IMG/VR virus record: IMGVR_UViG_3300020417_001503
Coordinates: 1-49,497 of that record
Reading direction: 5' to 3' (one strand)
Length of the DNA stretch: 49,497 nucleotides
DNA from: a virus
The notes beneath the pieces were generated by a model. That model saw nothing but the letters and a program-made list of their open reading frames with translations, was not told where the DNA came from and searched no databases. Made by a program: the position numbers and the translations under genes. Every line of letters starts with the position of its first letter. The stretch's first letter is position 1. Shown here in pieces: positions 6,735 to 13,744 of the stretch.

Positions 6735-8846
6735 ATGGCGACCACTGAAATTCAAGGGATGCTTGCCAGACTCCTGGCAACTGAGAATCTTATCGTAGAA
6801 CACCGCCAGGTGTCAACAGCATCTTTTGACATTGATGGTCGCGTCTTGACTCTACCTATTTGGGACAATGTTCCAGCATATGTTTATGACATGCTGGTTG
6901 CTCATGAGGTAGGACATGCATTGTTTACAGAATTGCGTGACTGGAAACGTGAAGACAAATACAGGAAAGTTCCTGGTGATTATGTCAACGTGGTAGAAGA
7001 TGCTCGCATCGAGAAGTTGATGAAGAAGCGGTATCCTGGCATGAACAGGGATTTCTTCAAAGGATACCGTTATCTGAATGATAAGGACTTCTTCGAGATT
7101 TCACAGAAAGATGTGAATCAACTGTCATTCATCGACCGTGTGAATCTATACTTCAAGGTCGGTACATTCTATGACATTGATTTCAATGATCGTGAGAATG
7201 AACTGGTCACCAGTATCAGCAACGCTGAAACATTTGAAGAAGTTCTTGATCTCTCCCTAGCATGTTATCTGCTGAGTAAGGAACAGCAGCAAGAATCTAC
7301 ACCTATGCCACAACCACCACAGAACAGTGCACCTGGTGATGGTGAAACAACTATGGATCAGTCTCCTGAAGATGAGCAGGAACCTGGTGATAGTGATGCC
7401 TTCAGTGATGTTGAGTCTGAAGAATATGATGACGATGATACTGAAGCATGTAATGATGGCAACGTTGAGGAGAATGATGATGAATCTGCAACCCAGAAAG
7501 CATATGATAAGAACCTAGAAGATCTTCGCAATCAACATGCCAAGCGTCCTGTTTATGTGACGATGCCTGATGTTGTGCTTGAGAATGTTATCGTTCCTGT
7601 TGATAAGATCAAGGCGCATGTAGAGGACCATTTTGGTAGAGTTCTCGCACAAAAGTATAGTGATCGCGAGGATGTTATCCAACAGTGGAATGAGCAGAAG
7701 CGCACTGAGTTCAAACAATTCAAGACAAGTGCACAACGTGATGTGAATTTGTTGGTAAAAGAGTTTGAAATGCGTAAGTCTGCTGATGCATATGCAAGGA
7801 CCACAGTCTCTCGCACTGGTGTACTTGACACTGGTAAACTTCATTCATACAAATACAATGAAGATGTGTTCCGTAAAGTAGCAACAACTACTGATGGTAA
7901 GAATCACTCCCTGTTGTTTGTACTTGACTGGAGTGGATCTATGGCAGATGAAATGTTGCCTACTATCAAACAACTGTTTCAACTGGTGTGGTTCTGCCGT
8001 AAGGTAAACATTCCCTTTGAAGTTTATGCTTTCACTAATGAAGCATGGAAGATGCAGGAAGATTATGAGTCACGCAAACCAGTAAAAGAATGGAAGTTGC
8101 ATGACATCAAGATTCAAGATACCTTCCGGTTGATGAATCTTATCAGCAGCAATATGAAGACAAAAGACTTTGAAGATCAACTGCTGAATGTATGGAAGGT
8201 TGTGCATACTTTGAGGAACATGTTGTCACCTTTGGGCATGGAATTGTCTGGCACACCTATCAATGAGTCCCTGGTGTGTATGAATCAAATTGTGAAGAAG
8301 TTCCAACAGCAGACTAAGACTCAGAAATGTAATGTTGTGTACCTGACTGATGGTGAGGGTAATGAATTGGGATACAATGTGATTCGTATGGGATACGATG
8401 ATCGCGAGCGTAAGTGTCACATTCCCGTGCGCCATAATACTGTTATTCGCCACAAAAGCAAGACTTTCAATATCGATGGCATGGGTCCGTCCGTTACCGA
8501 CGCGCTCGTTCGCGCAATAAAGCGTGATAACAACAACTGCAACATAGTTTCATTCAGAATCTTGCACGGATCTGAGATGAGTAACTTCTATCGTTGGTAT
8601 GCAACAGATAGTTATGAGAACTACGATCAAATGCGTTCTGAATTGAAGAAGCATGGCAGTGTATCTTTCACATCTAATGGTTTCGACAAGTGGTTTGGTA
8701 TTCCTAACAGGAACTTGTGCGAAGATGACACACTAGATGTTACTAGCAGTGAGAAGAAAGATGTTAGTAAAGCATTTCGTAAAATGTTCAAAAACAAGAA
8801 AAGTAACAAGTATATCACCAAACAGTTTGTAGAAATGGTCGCCTGA
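6735..8846 (+). CDS. CobT-like VWA protein with metallopeptidase-like N-terminus
   Basis: 703 residues. N-terminal HEVGH (57-61), the zinc site of gluzincin-type peptidases, with a possible third ligand in VEDARIE (around E88). Residues 187-255 form a very acidic, Pro/Gln-rich linker as in CobT. From about 390 a von Willebrand A domain carries the MIDAS motif DWSGS (D398, S400, S402), with a later Thr-Asp in YLTDGEG. CobT pairs with the AAA+ protein CobS in cobaltochelatase; many phages and bacteria keep MoxR-VWA pairs as metal-insertion or remodelling machines. Its likely partner is the ATPase at 8924. Whether it cleaves proteins or only binds metal is unknown. The leader has no Shine-Dalgarno sequence. 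Confidence 0.8.
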   Translation: MATTEIQGMLARLLATENLIVEHRQVSTASFDIDGRVLTLPIWDNVPAYVYDMLVAHEVGHALFTELRDWKREDKYRKVPGDYVNVVEDARIEKLMKKRYPGMNRDFFKGYRYLNDKDFFEISQKDVNQLSFIDRVNLYFKVGTFYDIDFNDRENELVTSISNAETFEEVLDLSLACYLLSKEQQQESTPMPQPPQNSAPGDGETTMDQSPEDEQEPGDSDAFSDVESEEYDDDDTEACNDGNVEENDDESATQKAYDKNLEDLRNQHAKRPVYVTMPDVVLENVIVPVDKIKAHVEDHFGRVLAQKYSDREDVIQQWNEQKRTEFKQFKTSAQRDVNLLVKEFEMRKSADAYARTTVSRTGVLDTGKLHSYKYNEDVFRKVATTTDGKNHSLLFVLDWSGSMADEMLPTIKQLFQLVWFCRKVNIPFEVYAFTNEAWKMQEDYESRKPVKEWKLHDIKIQDTFRLMNLISSNMKTKDFEDQLLNVWKVVHTLRNMLSPLGMELSGTPINESLVCMNQIVKKFQQQTKTQKCNVVYLTDGEGNELGYNVIRMGYDDRERKCHIPVRHNTVIRHKSKTFNIDGMGPSVTDALVRAIKRDNNNCNIVSFRILHGSEMSNFYRWYATDSYENYDQMRSELKKHGSVSFTSNGFDKWFGIPNRNLCEDDTLDVTSSEKKDVSKAFRKMFKNKKSNKYITKQFVEMVA

Positions 8847-8855
8847 CCACTTATA

Positions 8856-8877
8856 GAGGTGGCACAATCGCCACCTC
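8856..8877 (+). other. Perfect 8-bp hairpin without U-tract
   Basis: GAGGTGGC, loop ACAATC, GCCACCTC, 9 nt after the VWA gene stop. The run after the stem is C/A-rich, so it is not a normal intrinsic terminator. It could protect or process the 3' end between two separately promoted genes. Confidence 0.55.
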
Positions 8878-8896
8878 ACCCCACCCATTCATCCCT

Positions 8897-8902
8897 TATA
8901 CT
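8897..8902 (+). promoter_or_regulatory. Promoter -10 (TATACT), second copy of shared leader
   Basis: TATACT and a 21-nt leader (AACTTCAGTTCAAACAAAG) end at ATG 8924. This matches the site before the VWA gene in hexamer, spacing and leader length, which points to co-regulation. Confidence 0.6.
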
Positions 8903-8923
8903 AACTTCAGTTCAAACAAAGCA

Positions 8924-10027
8924 ATGCCACGGACTATCAACGGTGACCACCACATTCAGCAACTGCGTGACACTTATGGCAATGCTATTGATGCCACGAT
9001 TGTTAGGCAATACTGCGAATCTCATGACGTTGGTTATCAGACACTCACCAAGTATCTGAACAAGTATAAAACCAAGCGAGGGCAGTGGACTCTAACATCT
9101 ACCGCTAATCCTGATGGTAGTGTTCAGTATGATGTAAAAGAGACACCAGTTCAGACTAAAACTAAAGAGTCGCTGATTCCTACCAAAGATAATACTTTTG
9201 TTACCTTTGGTGGATTTACTGACCTGAAGAAAGTTGTTCAATCTCACCAGTTCTATCCAGTGTTTATTACTGGCATGTCTGGTAATGGTAAAACATTTGG
9301 TGTTGAGCAAGCATGTGCACAACTTGGCAGAGAATGTATCCGTGTGAATATCACTATTGAGACGGATGAAGATGATCTTATCGGTGGTTTCCGCCTGGTA
9401 AATGGTGAGACTGTCTGGCATAATGGTCCTGTTGTTGATGCAATGGAACGTGGAGCATTGTTGCTGCTAGATGAGATTGACCTGGCATCAAATAAGATTT
9501 TGTGTCTGCAATCTATTCTCGAAGGTAATGGTGTCTTCCTGAAAAAGATTGGTGAGCATGTCAAACCAGCATCTGGTTTCAATATCATTGCCACTGCTAA
9601 TACTAAAGGCAAAGGATCTGATGATGGTAGATTCATTGGCACAAATGTTCTCAATGAAGCATTTCTTGAGCGATTCCCTATCACCTTCGAGCAACAGTAT
9701 CCAACACCAGCAGTAGAGAAGAAGATTCTCGCTAATGTTGCTGAATCTCTCAACATTCCTGCTACTGGTGATCATACTGACTTCTACAAGCATCTTGTAG
9801 ATTGGGCAGACATTGTACGCAAAACATTCAATGATGGTGGCATCGATGAAATTATTTCAACTCGTCGCCTGGTGCATATTGTGCGAGCATATAGCATCTT
9901 TGGTGACAAGATGAAAGCAATCGAAATGTGCTTGAATCGTTTCGATGATGATACCAAACTGTCATTCATGCAGTTGTATACTAAACTGGATGAACATGTG
10001 GACATTGTTGAAGATGAGTCTATCTAA
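8924..10027 (+). CDS. cobS: CobS/MoxR-type AAA+ ATPase
   Basis: 367 residues. Walker A GMSGNGKT (117-124), Walker B LLLLDEID (179-186), sensor-1 region IIATANT (about 226), and a putative arginine finger region NEAFLERF (about 243). The first 90 residues form a separate DNA-binding-like or substrate region (IQQLRDTYGN). CobS is the AAA+ subunit of aerobic cobaltochelatase and a cobS-like gene is common in T4-like cyanophages; the adjacent CobT-like VWA protein is its expected partner. A real role in cobalamin synthesis is unproven: no CobN-type subunit is in the window, and MoxR-VWA chaperone function fits equally. Translation starts from a leader without Shine-Dalgarno. Confidence 0.82.
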   Translation: MPRTINGDHHIQQLRDTYGNAIDATIVRQYCESHDVGYQTLTKYLNKYKTKRGQWTLTSTANPDGSVQYDVKETPVQTKTKESLIPTKDNTFVTFGGFTDLKKVVQSHQFYPVFITGMSGNGKTFGVEQACAQLGRECIRVNITIETDEDDLIGGFRLVNGETVWHNGPVVDAMERGALLLLDEIDLASNKILCLQSILEGNGVFLKKIGEHVKPASGFNIIATANTKGKGSDDGRFIGTNVLNEAFLERFPITFEQQYPTPAVEKKILANVAESLNIPATGDHTDFYKHLVDWADIVRKTFNDGGIDEIISTRRLVHIVRAYSIFGDKMKAIEMCLNRFDDDTKLSFMQLYTKLDEHVDIVEDESI

Positions 10028-10036
10028 ATAACATAC

Positions 10037-10087
10037 GCCTCAGTGTTATGAGGCAAACAGAATAAGGGTTGAGAAATGTCTCAACCC
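10037..10087 (+). other. Tandem hairpins in the gap after cobS-like gene
   Basis: Hairpin 1: GCCTCA, loop GTGTTA, TGAGGC (10037-10054). Hairpin 2: GGGTTGAGA, loop AATG, TCTCAACCC (10066-10087), perfect over 9 bp. Neither has a U-tract. They fill most of the 92-nt gap before ATG 10120 and may act as a leader structure or mRNA processing/protection site. Confidence 0.6.
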
Positions 10088-10119
10088 GTGCTAAGATTAC
10101 TGTCTGCCTCATTGCTTCC

Positions 10120-10305
10120 ATGGATCTCTCCGATTACCTTGCACTGCAACGAGAACTGCGCTGTCACAATGACTACGAAGAACTCGCCCGCTACATCGGC
10201 ATCGACTATGACACCTACTACGAATCCATGATTGGAGTCAACGAGGATGTGCCAGATGACGAACTGTCACCCATCCAAGAGCGCCAGGTTGATCAGGCGC
10301 TATAA
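10120..10305 (+). CDS. Small acidic protein, unknown function
   Basis: 61 residues from ATG 10120 (MDLSDYLALQRELRC). A longer frame opens with TTG at 10069 but runs through a perfect hairpin, so the ATG is preferred. Acidic (many Asp/Glu), Tyr-rich, no Cys pair or membrane segment. Like the next gene, it favours C-ending codons (GAC, CGC, TAC), unlike later small genes. No family recognised. Confidence 0.6.
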   Translation: MDLSDYLALQRELRCHNDYEELARYIGIDYDTYYESMIGVNEDVPDDELSPIQERQVDQAL

Positions 10306-10306
10306 T
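10301..10306 (+). promoter_or_regulatory. Promoter -10 (TATAAT) for the KTSC-like gene
   Basis: A consensus TATAAT overlaps the stop of the previous gene and is followed by a 74-nt leader to ATG 10381. No good -35 is visible at 17 nt. Confidence 0.5.
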
Positions 10307-10380
10307 TAGGACAACAAGGGGAGAGACGCCGCCCCACCAAAAGATCGTCACTGCTCCAACTTACATTTCACTTTTTCATC

Positions 10381-10602
10381 ATGAACATCACTGGTTCTTC
10401 CGCAATCGCTGCTATCGACTTCGGTACCGACAACGCTGTGTCTGTCCAGTTCACCTCTAAGGACACCGCTTATGACTTCGTTGCTAAGGATGCTTCCGTC
10501 CTTCGCTCCGACCTTGAGACCACCATCGCCAAAGGCGAGTCGGTTGGTCGCCTGATTGCTAAGTACCGCCGTGAGGGCAACCTCCAGCAGGTTGCTGTCT
10601 GA
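10381..10602 (+). CDS. KTSC-domain-like small protein, probably highly expressed
   Basis: 73 residues. The pattern SSAIAAIDF, VSVQFTSKDTAYDFV, then LETTIAKGESVGRLIAKYRR resembles the KTSC domain (named for the lysyl-tRNA synthetase C-terminus), a short beta-beta-beta-alpha unit common in phage proteins of unknown role. Codon choice is strikingly biased to C-ending and preferred codons (GAC over GAT, TTC, ACC), as in highly expressed genes. It has its own TATAAT box and strong terminator, so it looks like a single-gene unit. The leader ends TTTTTCATC directly before the ATG and has no Shine-Dalgarno. Confidence 0.65.
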   Translation: MNITGSSAIAAIDFGTDNAVSVQFTSKDTAYDFVAKDASVLRSDLETTIAKGESVGRLIAKYRREGNLQQVAV

Positions 10603-10623
10603 TCACTCTCTGATCAGGTTCAT

Positions 10624-10652
10624 AATGCCACCACACCGGTGGCATTTTTTTT
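10624..10652 (+). terminator. Rho-independent terminator after KTSC-like gene
   Basis: AATGCCACC, loop ACACC, GGTGGCATT, with a run of eight T ending at 10652. A smaller perfect hairpin (CTGATCA, 5-nt loop, TGATCAG, 10599-10617) spans the stop codon just upstream. Confidence 0.9.
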
Positions 10653-10671
10653 CTCTTATTTTATCTTTATC

Positions 10672-11004
10672 ATGTCATTAGATTACGAACAGGTGTGGAC
10701 CGTGATGAATGACGTGGATGAAGTCATCACACAACTGAAGATCGTTGAGCAAATGCTTCACGAATTGAACGAAAAACTGTGTGATGAGTGTGATTCAGAT
10801 GAAATTCTGAATTCTGCCATGTGCATTGAAGGTGTTGCATCGTATATGCAACAAAAACTGGAAAATTCTCACATCAAAGCATGGAATAGTGTGGTGGTGC
10901 CACTGCACAAACAAGAATTTTCGTCCAAGGAAACGGGTAAGGGTGCCACGGTCGCTTTCCCGTTTAGAAATGACGAAAAAACAGGTGTTATCGATCTGTC
11001 CTGA
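10672..11004 (+). CDS. Small acidic helical protein, unknown function
   Basis: 110 residues from ATG 10672; an upstream extension would run into the terminator T-tract. Residues 1-65 are predicted helical with regular hydrophobics (VDEVITQLKIVEQMLHELNE), possibly a coiled coil; Cys residues at about 39, 42 and 52 are unpaired by any clear zinc motif. The second half is basic/polar. No family recognised. It is followed 20 nt later by the endonuclease-like gene and may share its transcript. Confidence 0.6.
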   Translation: MSLDYEQVWTVMNDVDEVITQLKIVEQMLHELNEKLCDECDSDEILNSAMCIEGVASYMQQKLENSHIKAWNSVVVPLHKQEFSSKETGKGATVAFPFRNDEKTGVIDLS

Positions 11005-11024
11005 ACATTCCTAAGTAAAGTATC

Positions 11025-11555
11025 ATGATTGACACCACGATTCCTGCTCAGTTCATTGAAAGTTATCAGACTCACGATGATGCATTGAATGATCGTGATG
11101 CTGATCTCTACATTGATTCTCCCTTTCGTGTCTACAAAGAAATGAGTAGCAAACGCAAGGGAAAGTTCTTTGAGCAACTTGTTAGTGAATACTGCAAACA
11201 TCTTGGGTTCGCAGTTACTCGTCCAAAACAAAGTGAATACGATCGTATCATCAACGGTCGTCGATGTGAAATCAAAGGATCGATGTTGTGGGGTGGTGGT
11301 GATCAGTTTCGTTGGCAACAAATTCGCACTAGTCAAGACTATGATGTGATTATCTTCCTGGCAATGTATCCTGATCGTGTTGAGATGTATTCATCAACCA
11401 AACAAGAAGTTGATGAGTTCGTGTCAGCACAAGATGAGAATGGGTTCTGGAAGTACAACCAACATGGTGGTAAAACCGTGAACTCAGGTACATTTTTCCT
11501 TGATGGATTCCCCCAAGACTTTCCCTTCATGAAGTCATTGTATGCCAACTTATGA
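11025..11555 (+). CDS. PD-(D/E)XK restriction endonuclease-like protein
   Basis: 176 residues. Residues 44-84 fit the nuclease core: a helix with Glu50 (GKFFEQLVSEYCKHLG), then Asp73 in SEYDRIING, then E82-x-K84 in RCEIKGSM, the classic D...ExK arrangement. The following WQQIRTSQDYDVIIFLAMYPD is typical of the next strand-helix unit of such nucleases. The stop overlaps the methyltransferase start (ATGA), so the two are translationally coupled like a compact type II restriction-modification pair. A phage could use this against rival phage or host DNA. Specificity cannot be read, and a nicking or homing role is possible. Confidence 0.68.
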   Translation: MIDTTIPAQFIESYQTHDDALNDRDADLYIDSPFRVYKEMSSKRKGKFFEQLVSEYCKHLGFAVTRPKQSEYDRIINGRRCEIKGSMLWGGGDQFRWQQIRTSQDYDVIIFLAMYPDRVEMYSSTKQEVDEFVSAQDENGFWKYNQHGGKTVNSGTFFLDGFPQDFPFMKSLYANL

Positions 11556-12175
11556 ATAAATTACAGCACAAGGATTGTTTACAGTTTCTCAGTAAATTGA
11601 AGGACAATTCTGTTGATCTCGTCCTCACTGAACCTCCACCTGGTGGAGGTAAAAAGTATCTCAGTTGGTGTATGAAATGGACCACAGAATGTGTGCGTGT
11701 ATTGAAACCCAATGGGATGATGATTGTGTGGGGAACACTCAAGAATGAATCGTTCTTAGTGTATAAGTATGCTCTGAATCGTAACAAACAACTAACAGAG
11801 CAGAATGAGATCGTGTTTGAGTGTAGAACTGGTCGTCGTAGTAAGAAGAACTTTGCACACAAACATCAACATGCTTGGTGTTACTCAAAGGGCAAGGATT
11901 TCACTTACAAAAATGATAGTGATCACTACACTTGCGTCCATTCATCTACATCTCGTCAATCTCTTGATGAACTACTAATCAACGCATATACTATCCCTGG
12001 TGATACTGTGCTTGATATATTCATGGGAGATGGTGATACTGCTGTGAGTGCAAAACGTCTCGGTCGTCATTACTGGGGATGTGAAAGTGATCAAGCATTG
12101 TATCAACGAGCAAAACAACGAGTTAGTAAGAAAGACGCTTCGCAAAGTGTCACAGGAGTCTTACAATTTATCTAA
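11552..12175 (+). CDS. Beta-class DNA methyltransferase-like protein with altered motif IV
   Basis: 207 residues. The catalytic region comes first and the SAM-binding region last (beta-class order): VDLVLTEPPPGGG (21-33) is motif IV, VLKPNGMMIVWG follows, and DIFMGDGDTAVSAKRLGRHYWGC spans motif I (F157 to G161) and motif II. The fold is typical of N6-adenine/N4-cytosine enzymes. Two key motifs are off consensus: motif IV is EPPP rather than (D/N/S)PP(Y/F/W), and the usual HPTQKP before motif I reads SSTSRQS. Catalysis may therefore be lost or changed. The gene overlaps the endonuclease-like gene by 4 bp, suggesting one RM-like unit. DNA at motif IV forms a palindrome. Confidence 0.75.
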   Translation: MNKLQHKDCLQFLSKLKDNSVDLVLTEPPPGGGKKYLSWCMKWTTECVRVLKPNGMMIVWGTLKNESFLVYKYALNRNKQLTEQNEIVFECRTGRRSKKNFAHKHQHAWCYSKGKDFTYKNDSDHYTCVHSSTSRQSLDELLINAYTIPGDTVLDIFMGDGDTAVSAKRLGRHYWGCESDQALYQRAKQRVSKKDASQSVTGVLQFI

Positions 12176-12211
12176 GACTCTGATATATTGTCATTGTACT
12201 CAAATTTCACC

Positions 12212-12367
12212 ATGAATGATGTAATCACCGTTGAAACTGAACATTTCGTTGTTGAAATGGATCAGGAAAGTTATGATTCAGTGAAGTTTCTTTGCGAAAA
12301 GTTCGGTATCACTGAAGACTACTATTTTCACGAATTTCAAGAGTTTTTACCAGGAGATCTAGAATGA
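12212..12367 (+). CDS. Small acidic protein (51 aa), unknown
   Basis: 51 residues (MNDVITVETEHFVVEMDQES). Very acidic, one helix predicted, no known motif. The stop overlaps the next ATG by 4 bp (ATGA), supporting translation of both. Lies 36 nt after the methyltransferase. Confidence 0.55.
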   Translation: MNDVITVETEHFVVEMDQESYDSVKFLCEKFGITEDYYFHEFQEFLPGDLE

Positions 12368-12501
12368 GACAATTCATCGTAAGTGCTCTCGTTGAGGGTT
12401 ACCGAATCGAAGAAAGTTTCACCGCTGTGAGTATTCATCACGCCATCAAATTGATGGAAGCAAAGTATACCAATGCGAGGAACATCTACGTCACAAACTA
12501 A
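12364..12501 (+). CDS. Small protein (45 aa), unknown
   Basis: 45 residues (MRQFIVSALVEGYRIEESF), start overlapping the previous stop. Beta-strand then helix (AVSIHHAIKLMEAKY), a pattern seen in many small phage proteins. Followed after 14 nt by the first copy of a repeated hairpin. Confidence 0.5.
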   Translation: MRQFIVSALVEGYRIEESFTAVSIHHAIKLMEAKYTNARNIYVTN

Positions 12502-12511
12502 CACCGTGTGC

Positions 12512-12587
12512 CAATAGTTCTAGTGTCACAATAAACGTGCACTAGAACTTATTTCATGTATTGTATCAACAGTTGAGAAACTTCAAT
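12512..12587 (+). repeat. 76-nt leader repeat, copy 1 (hairpin plus conserved leader)
   Basis: 71 of 76 positions match copy 2 at 12871-12946. The first half is a 13-bp hairpin with one bulged base (12516-12549), loop AATAAAC. The second half is an almost invariant leader (TTATTTCATGTATTGTATCA, then CAGTTGAGAAACTTCAAT) that ends just before ATG 12589. Confidence 0.85.
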
Positions 12588-12588
12588 C

Positions 12589-12870
12589 ATGCCTACTGAA
12601 TTCGTTTGTGCTTATTTTGGTGGTGATCAATTTGGCATTACATGGACAATAACTGCTCGCGGGTTTTGTAGTCTAAAAGAAGCAGAAAAGCATGGTCTTT
12701 ATATGATGCCAATGGCAGGATGTTTCGGTTTCGCTGTTATCGTACAGGGTGACGGTTTCTGGCAACTACGGGAAGATTTTAGCGTTCTTCCTAATAACGT
12801 GTCAGTAAGTATGAGCGACTATAATAACTTCTCCGTGACAAATGCCAAGAAATTAGAGTATGTGAAGTGA
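12589..12870 (+). CDS. Small protein (93 aa), unknown
   Basis: 93 residues from ATG 12589, placed one nucleotide after the end of the leader repeat. Aromatic and Gly-rich start (FVCAYFGGDQFGITWTITAR), one predicted helix (SLKEAEKHGLYMM), probably a small alpha/beta fold. No family recognised. Shares its 5' leader with the gene at 12945, which is otherwise unrelated in sequence, so the leader was duplicated or kept for shared control. Confidence 0.6.
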   Translation: MPTEFVCAYFGGDQFGITWTITARGFCSLKEAEKHGLYMMPMAGCFGFAVIVQGDGFWQLREDFSVLPNNVSVSMSDYNNFSVTNAKKLEYVK

Positions 12871-12946
12871 CAATAGTTTTAGTGGCACAATAAACGTGCA
12901 CTGAGACTTATTTCATGTATTGTATCAACAGTTGAGAAACTTCAAT
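12871..12946 (+). repeat. 76-nt leader repeat, copy 2
   Basis: Second copy, beginning right after the TGA at 12868-12870 and ending over ATG 12945. Its hairpin (12875-12908) keeps 13 bp and the same bulge; differences from copy 1 fall in the stem but stay pairable as G-U or A-U. Confidence 0.85.
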
Positions 12947-13388
12947 GAAAACTGACTTCGCCGATTTCGTTGCACAACAGGATGCAAAGAACACAATTCA
13001 GTTGAATGTTCGTAAGTACACTTTGATGCTCTGCGAAACACTCAAAATGAACTATATTGAGCGTTGCATAAAGCATCACAAGCGTGCAATTTCTGAAGGT
13101 AATGAGATCGGCAGTTATCATAAAGATACCATTGAAGAACTGAAGAATGGCATTTGTGATTATGATTTTTATATTGAAGAAGGTGGGCGAAAGTATCACA
13201 AAATTGTAATGAACACTGGCAATCAACTTTCTGTTCATGCTTTTGTTGATAAAAAGACTGGTGAAGTATACAAACCAGCATCATTCAAATCACCTGCAAA
13301 GATTGTGCGTTTCAATCTTCTGAACATTGCATCCCGTGAAGAATGTTTTGCCCGTGCAGATTGGTCGGGCGGTTATCTCTATCTCTGA
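12945..13388 (+). CDS. Conserved-looking phage protein (147 aa), unknown
   Basis: 147 residues. N-terminal half helical with many Lys and Glu; C-terminal part holds HAFVDKKTGEVYKPASF and KSPAKIVRFNLL, a phrase I associate with small proteins of unknown function in unrelated tailed phages. Two-layer alpha/beta fold likely; no catalytic motif visible. Its ATG is embedded in the end of the leader repeat; no Shine-Dalgarno sequence. Confidence 0.65.
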   Translation: MKTDFADFVAQQDAKNTIQLNVRKYTLMLCETLKMNYIERCIKHHKRAISEGNEIGSYHKDTIEELKNGICDYDFYIEEGGRKYHKIVMNTGNQLSVHAFVDKKTGEVYKPASFKSPAKIVRFNLLNIASREECFARADWSGGYLYL

Positions 13389-13397
13389 GGAAAGTTT

Positions 13398-13679
13398 ATG
13401 TCTATTATTCAAAAACAACCACGTTTTCACGCACTCAAAGGTAAAACAATTATGACCGAAACTTACGATGGAATGGATCTCGACACTGTGATGATTCGCC
13501 TTGCATTGATTGATAAACAGATCGACAAAATGCAGCAACGTAAGGATGAATTAGAGCAGATGAAAGATGCGATTATGTATGCATCAGACTGGTATGATCC
13601 TGGCATTGATGATATGCCTATGCCCGAAGATGTTGCTGATTTCGATGATACCGATGTGCCAGATGTTTTAGTGGCATAA
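13398..13679 (+). CDS. Small coiled-coil acidic protein (93 aa)
   Basis: 93 residues; GAGGAAAG precedes ATG 13398. An alternative start is the internal ATG at 13452. Residues 25-55 (LIDKQIDKMQQRKDELEQMK) form a heptad-like helix; the last 30 residues are Asp/Pro-rich. The final codons and the stop lie inside the third copy of the bulged hairpin, so the hairpin sequence is coding here. Confidence 0.6.
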   Translation: MSIIQKQPRFHALKGKTIMTETYDGMDLDTVMIRLALIDKQIDKMQQRKDELEQMKDAIMYASDWYDPGIDDMPMPEDVADFDDTDVPDVLVA

Positions 13680-13698
13680 TAAACGTGCACAGCATCTG
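13660..13698 (+). repeat. Bulged hairpin, copy 3
   Basis: Keeps the core of copies 1 and 2: GTG, a bulged G, CA(T), loop AATAAAC, then GTG and CAC. The outer stem differs completely but still pairs (CAGATG at 13660-13665 with CATCTG at 13693-13698), with small bulges between. Confidence 0.7.
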
Positions 13699-13700
13699 AA

Positions 13701-13740
13701 ATCGGTTATTGTTGGTACAACAAACAAACACAGGAGTTCA
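13701..13740 (+). repeat. 40-nt leader repeat, copy 1
   Basis: Matches 15286-15325 at 39 of 40 positions. Contains the inverted repeat TTGTTG-GTA-CAACAA (13709-13723) and ends in CAGGAGTTCA, giving a strong Shine-Dalgarno for ATG 13745. Confidence 0.85.
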
Positions 13741-13744
13741 ATCA

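Noticed and set aside
10024-10030. CTAAATA over the stop of the cobS-like gene
   Set aside because: The downstream genes look early-type, with their own TATAAT box; it is probably chance from the TAA stop.
10069-10119. Upstream TTG extension of the gene at 10120
   Set aside because: It runs through a perfect 9-bp hairpin, and the ATG at 10120 is a normal start.
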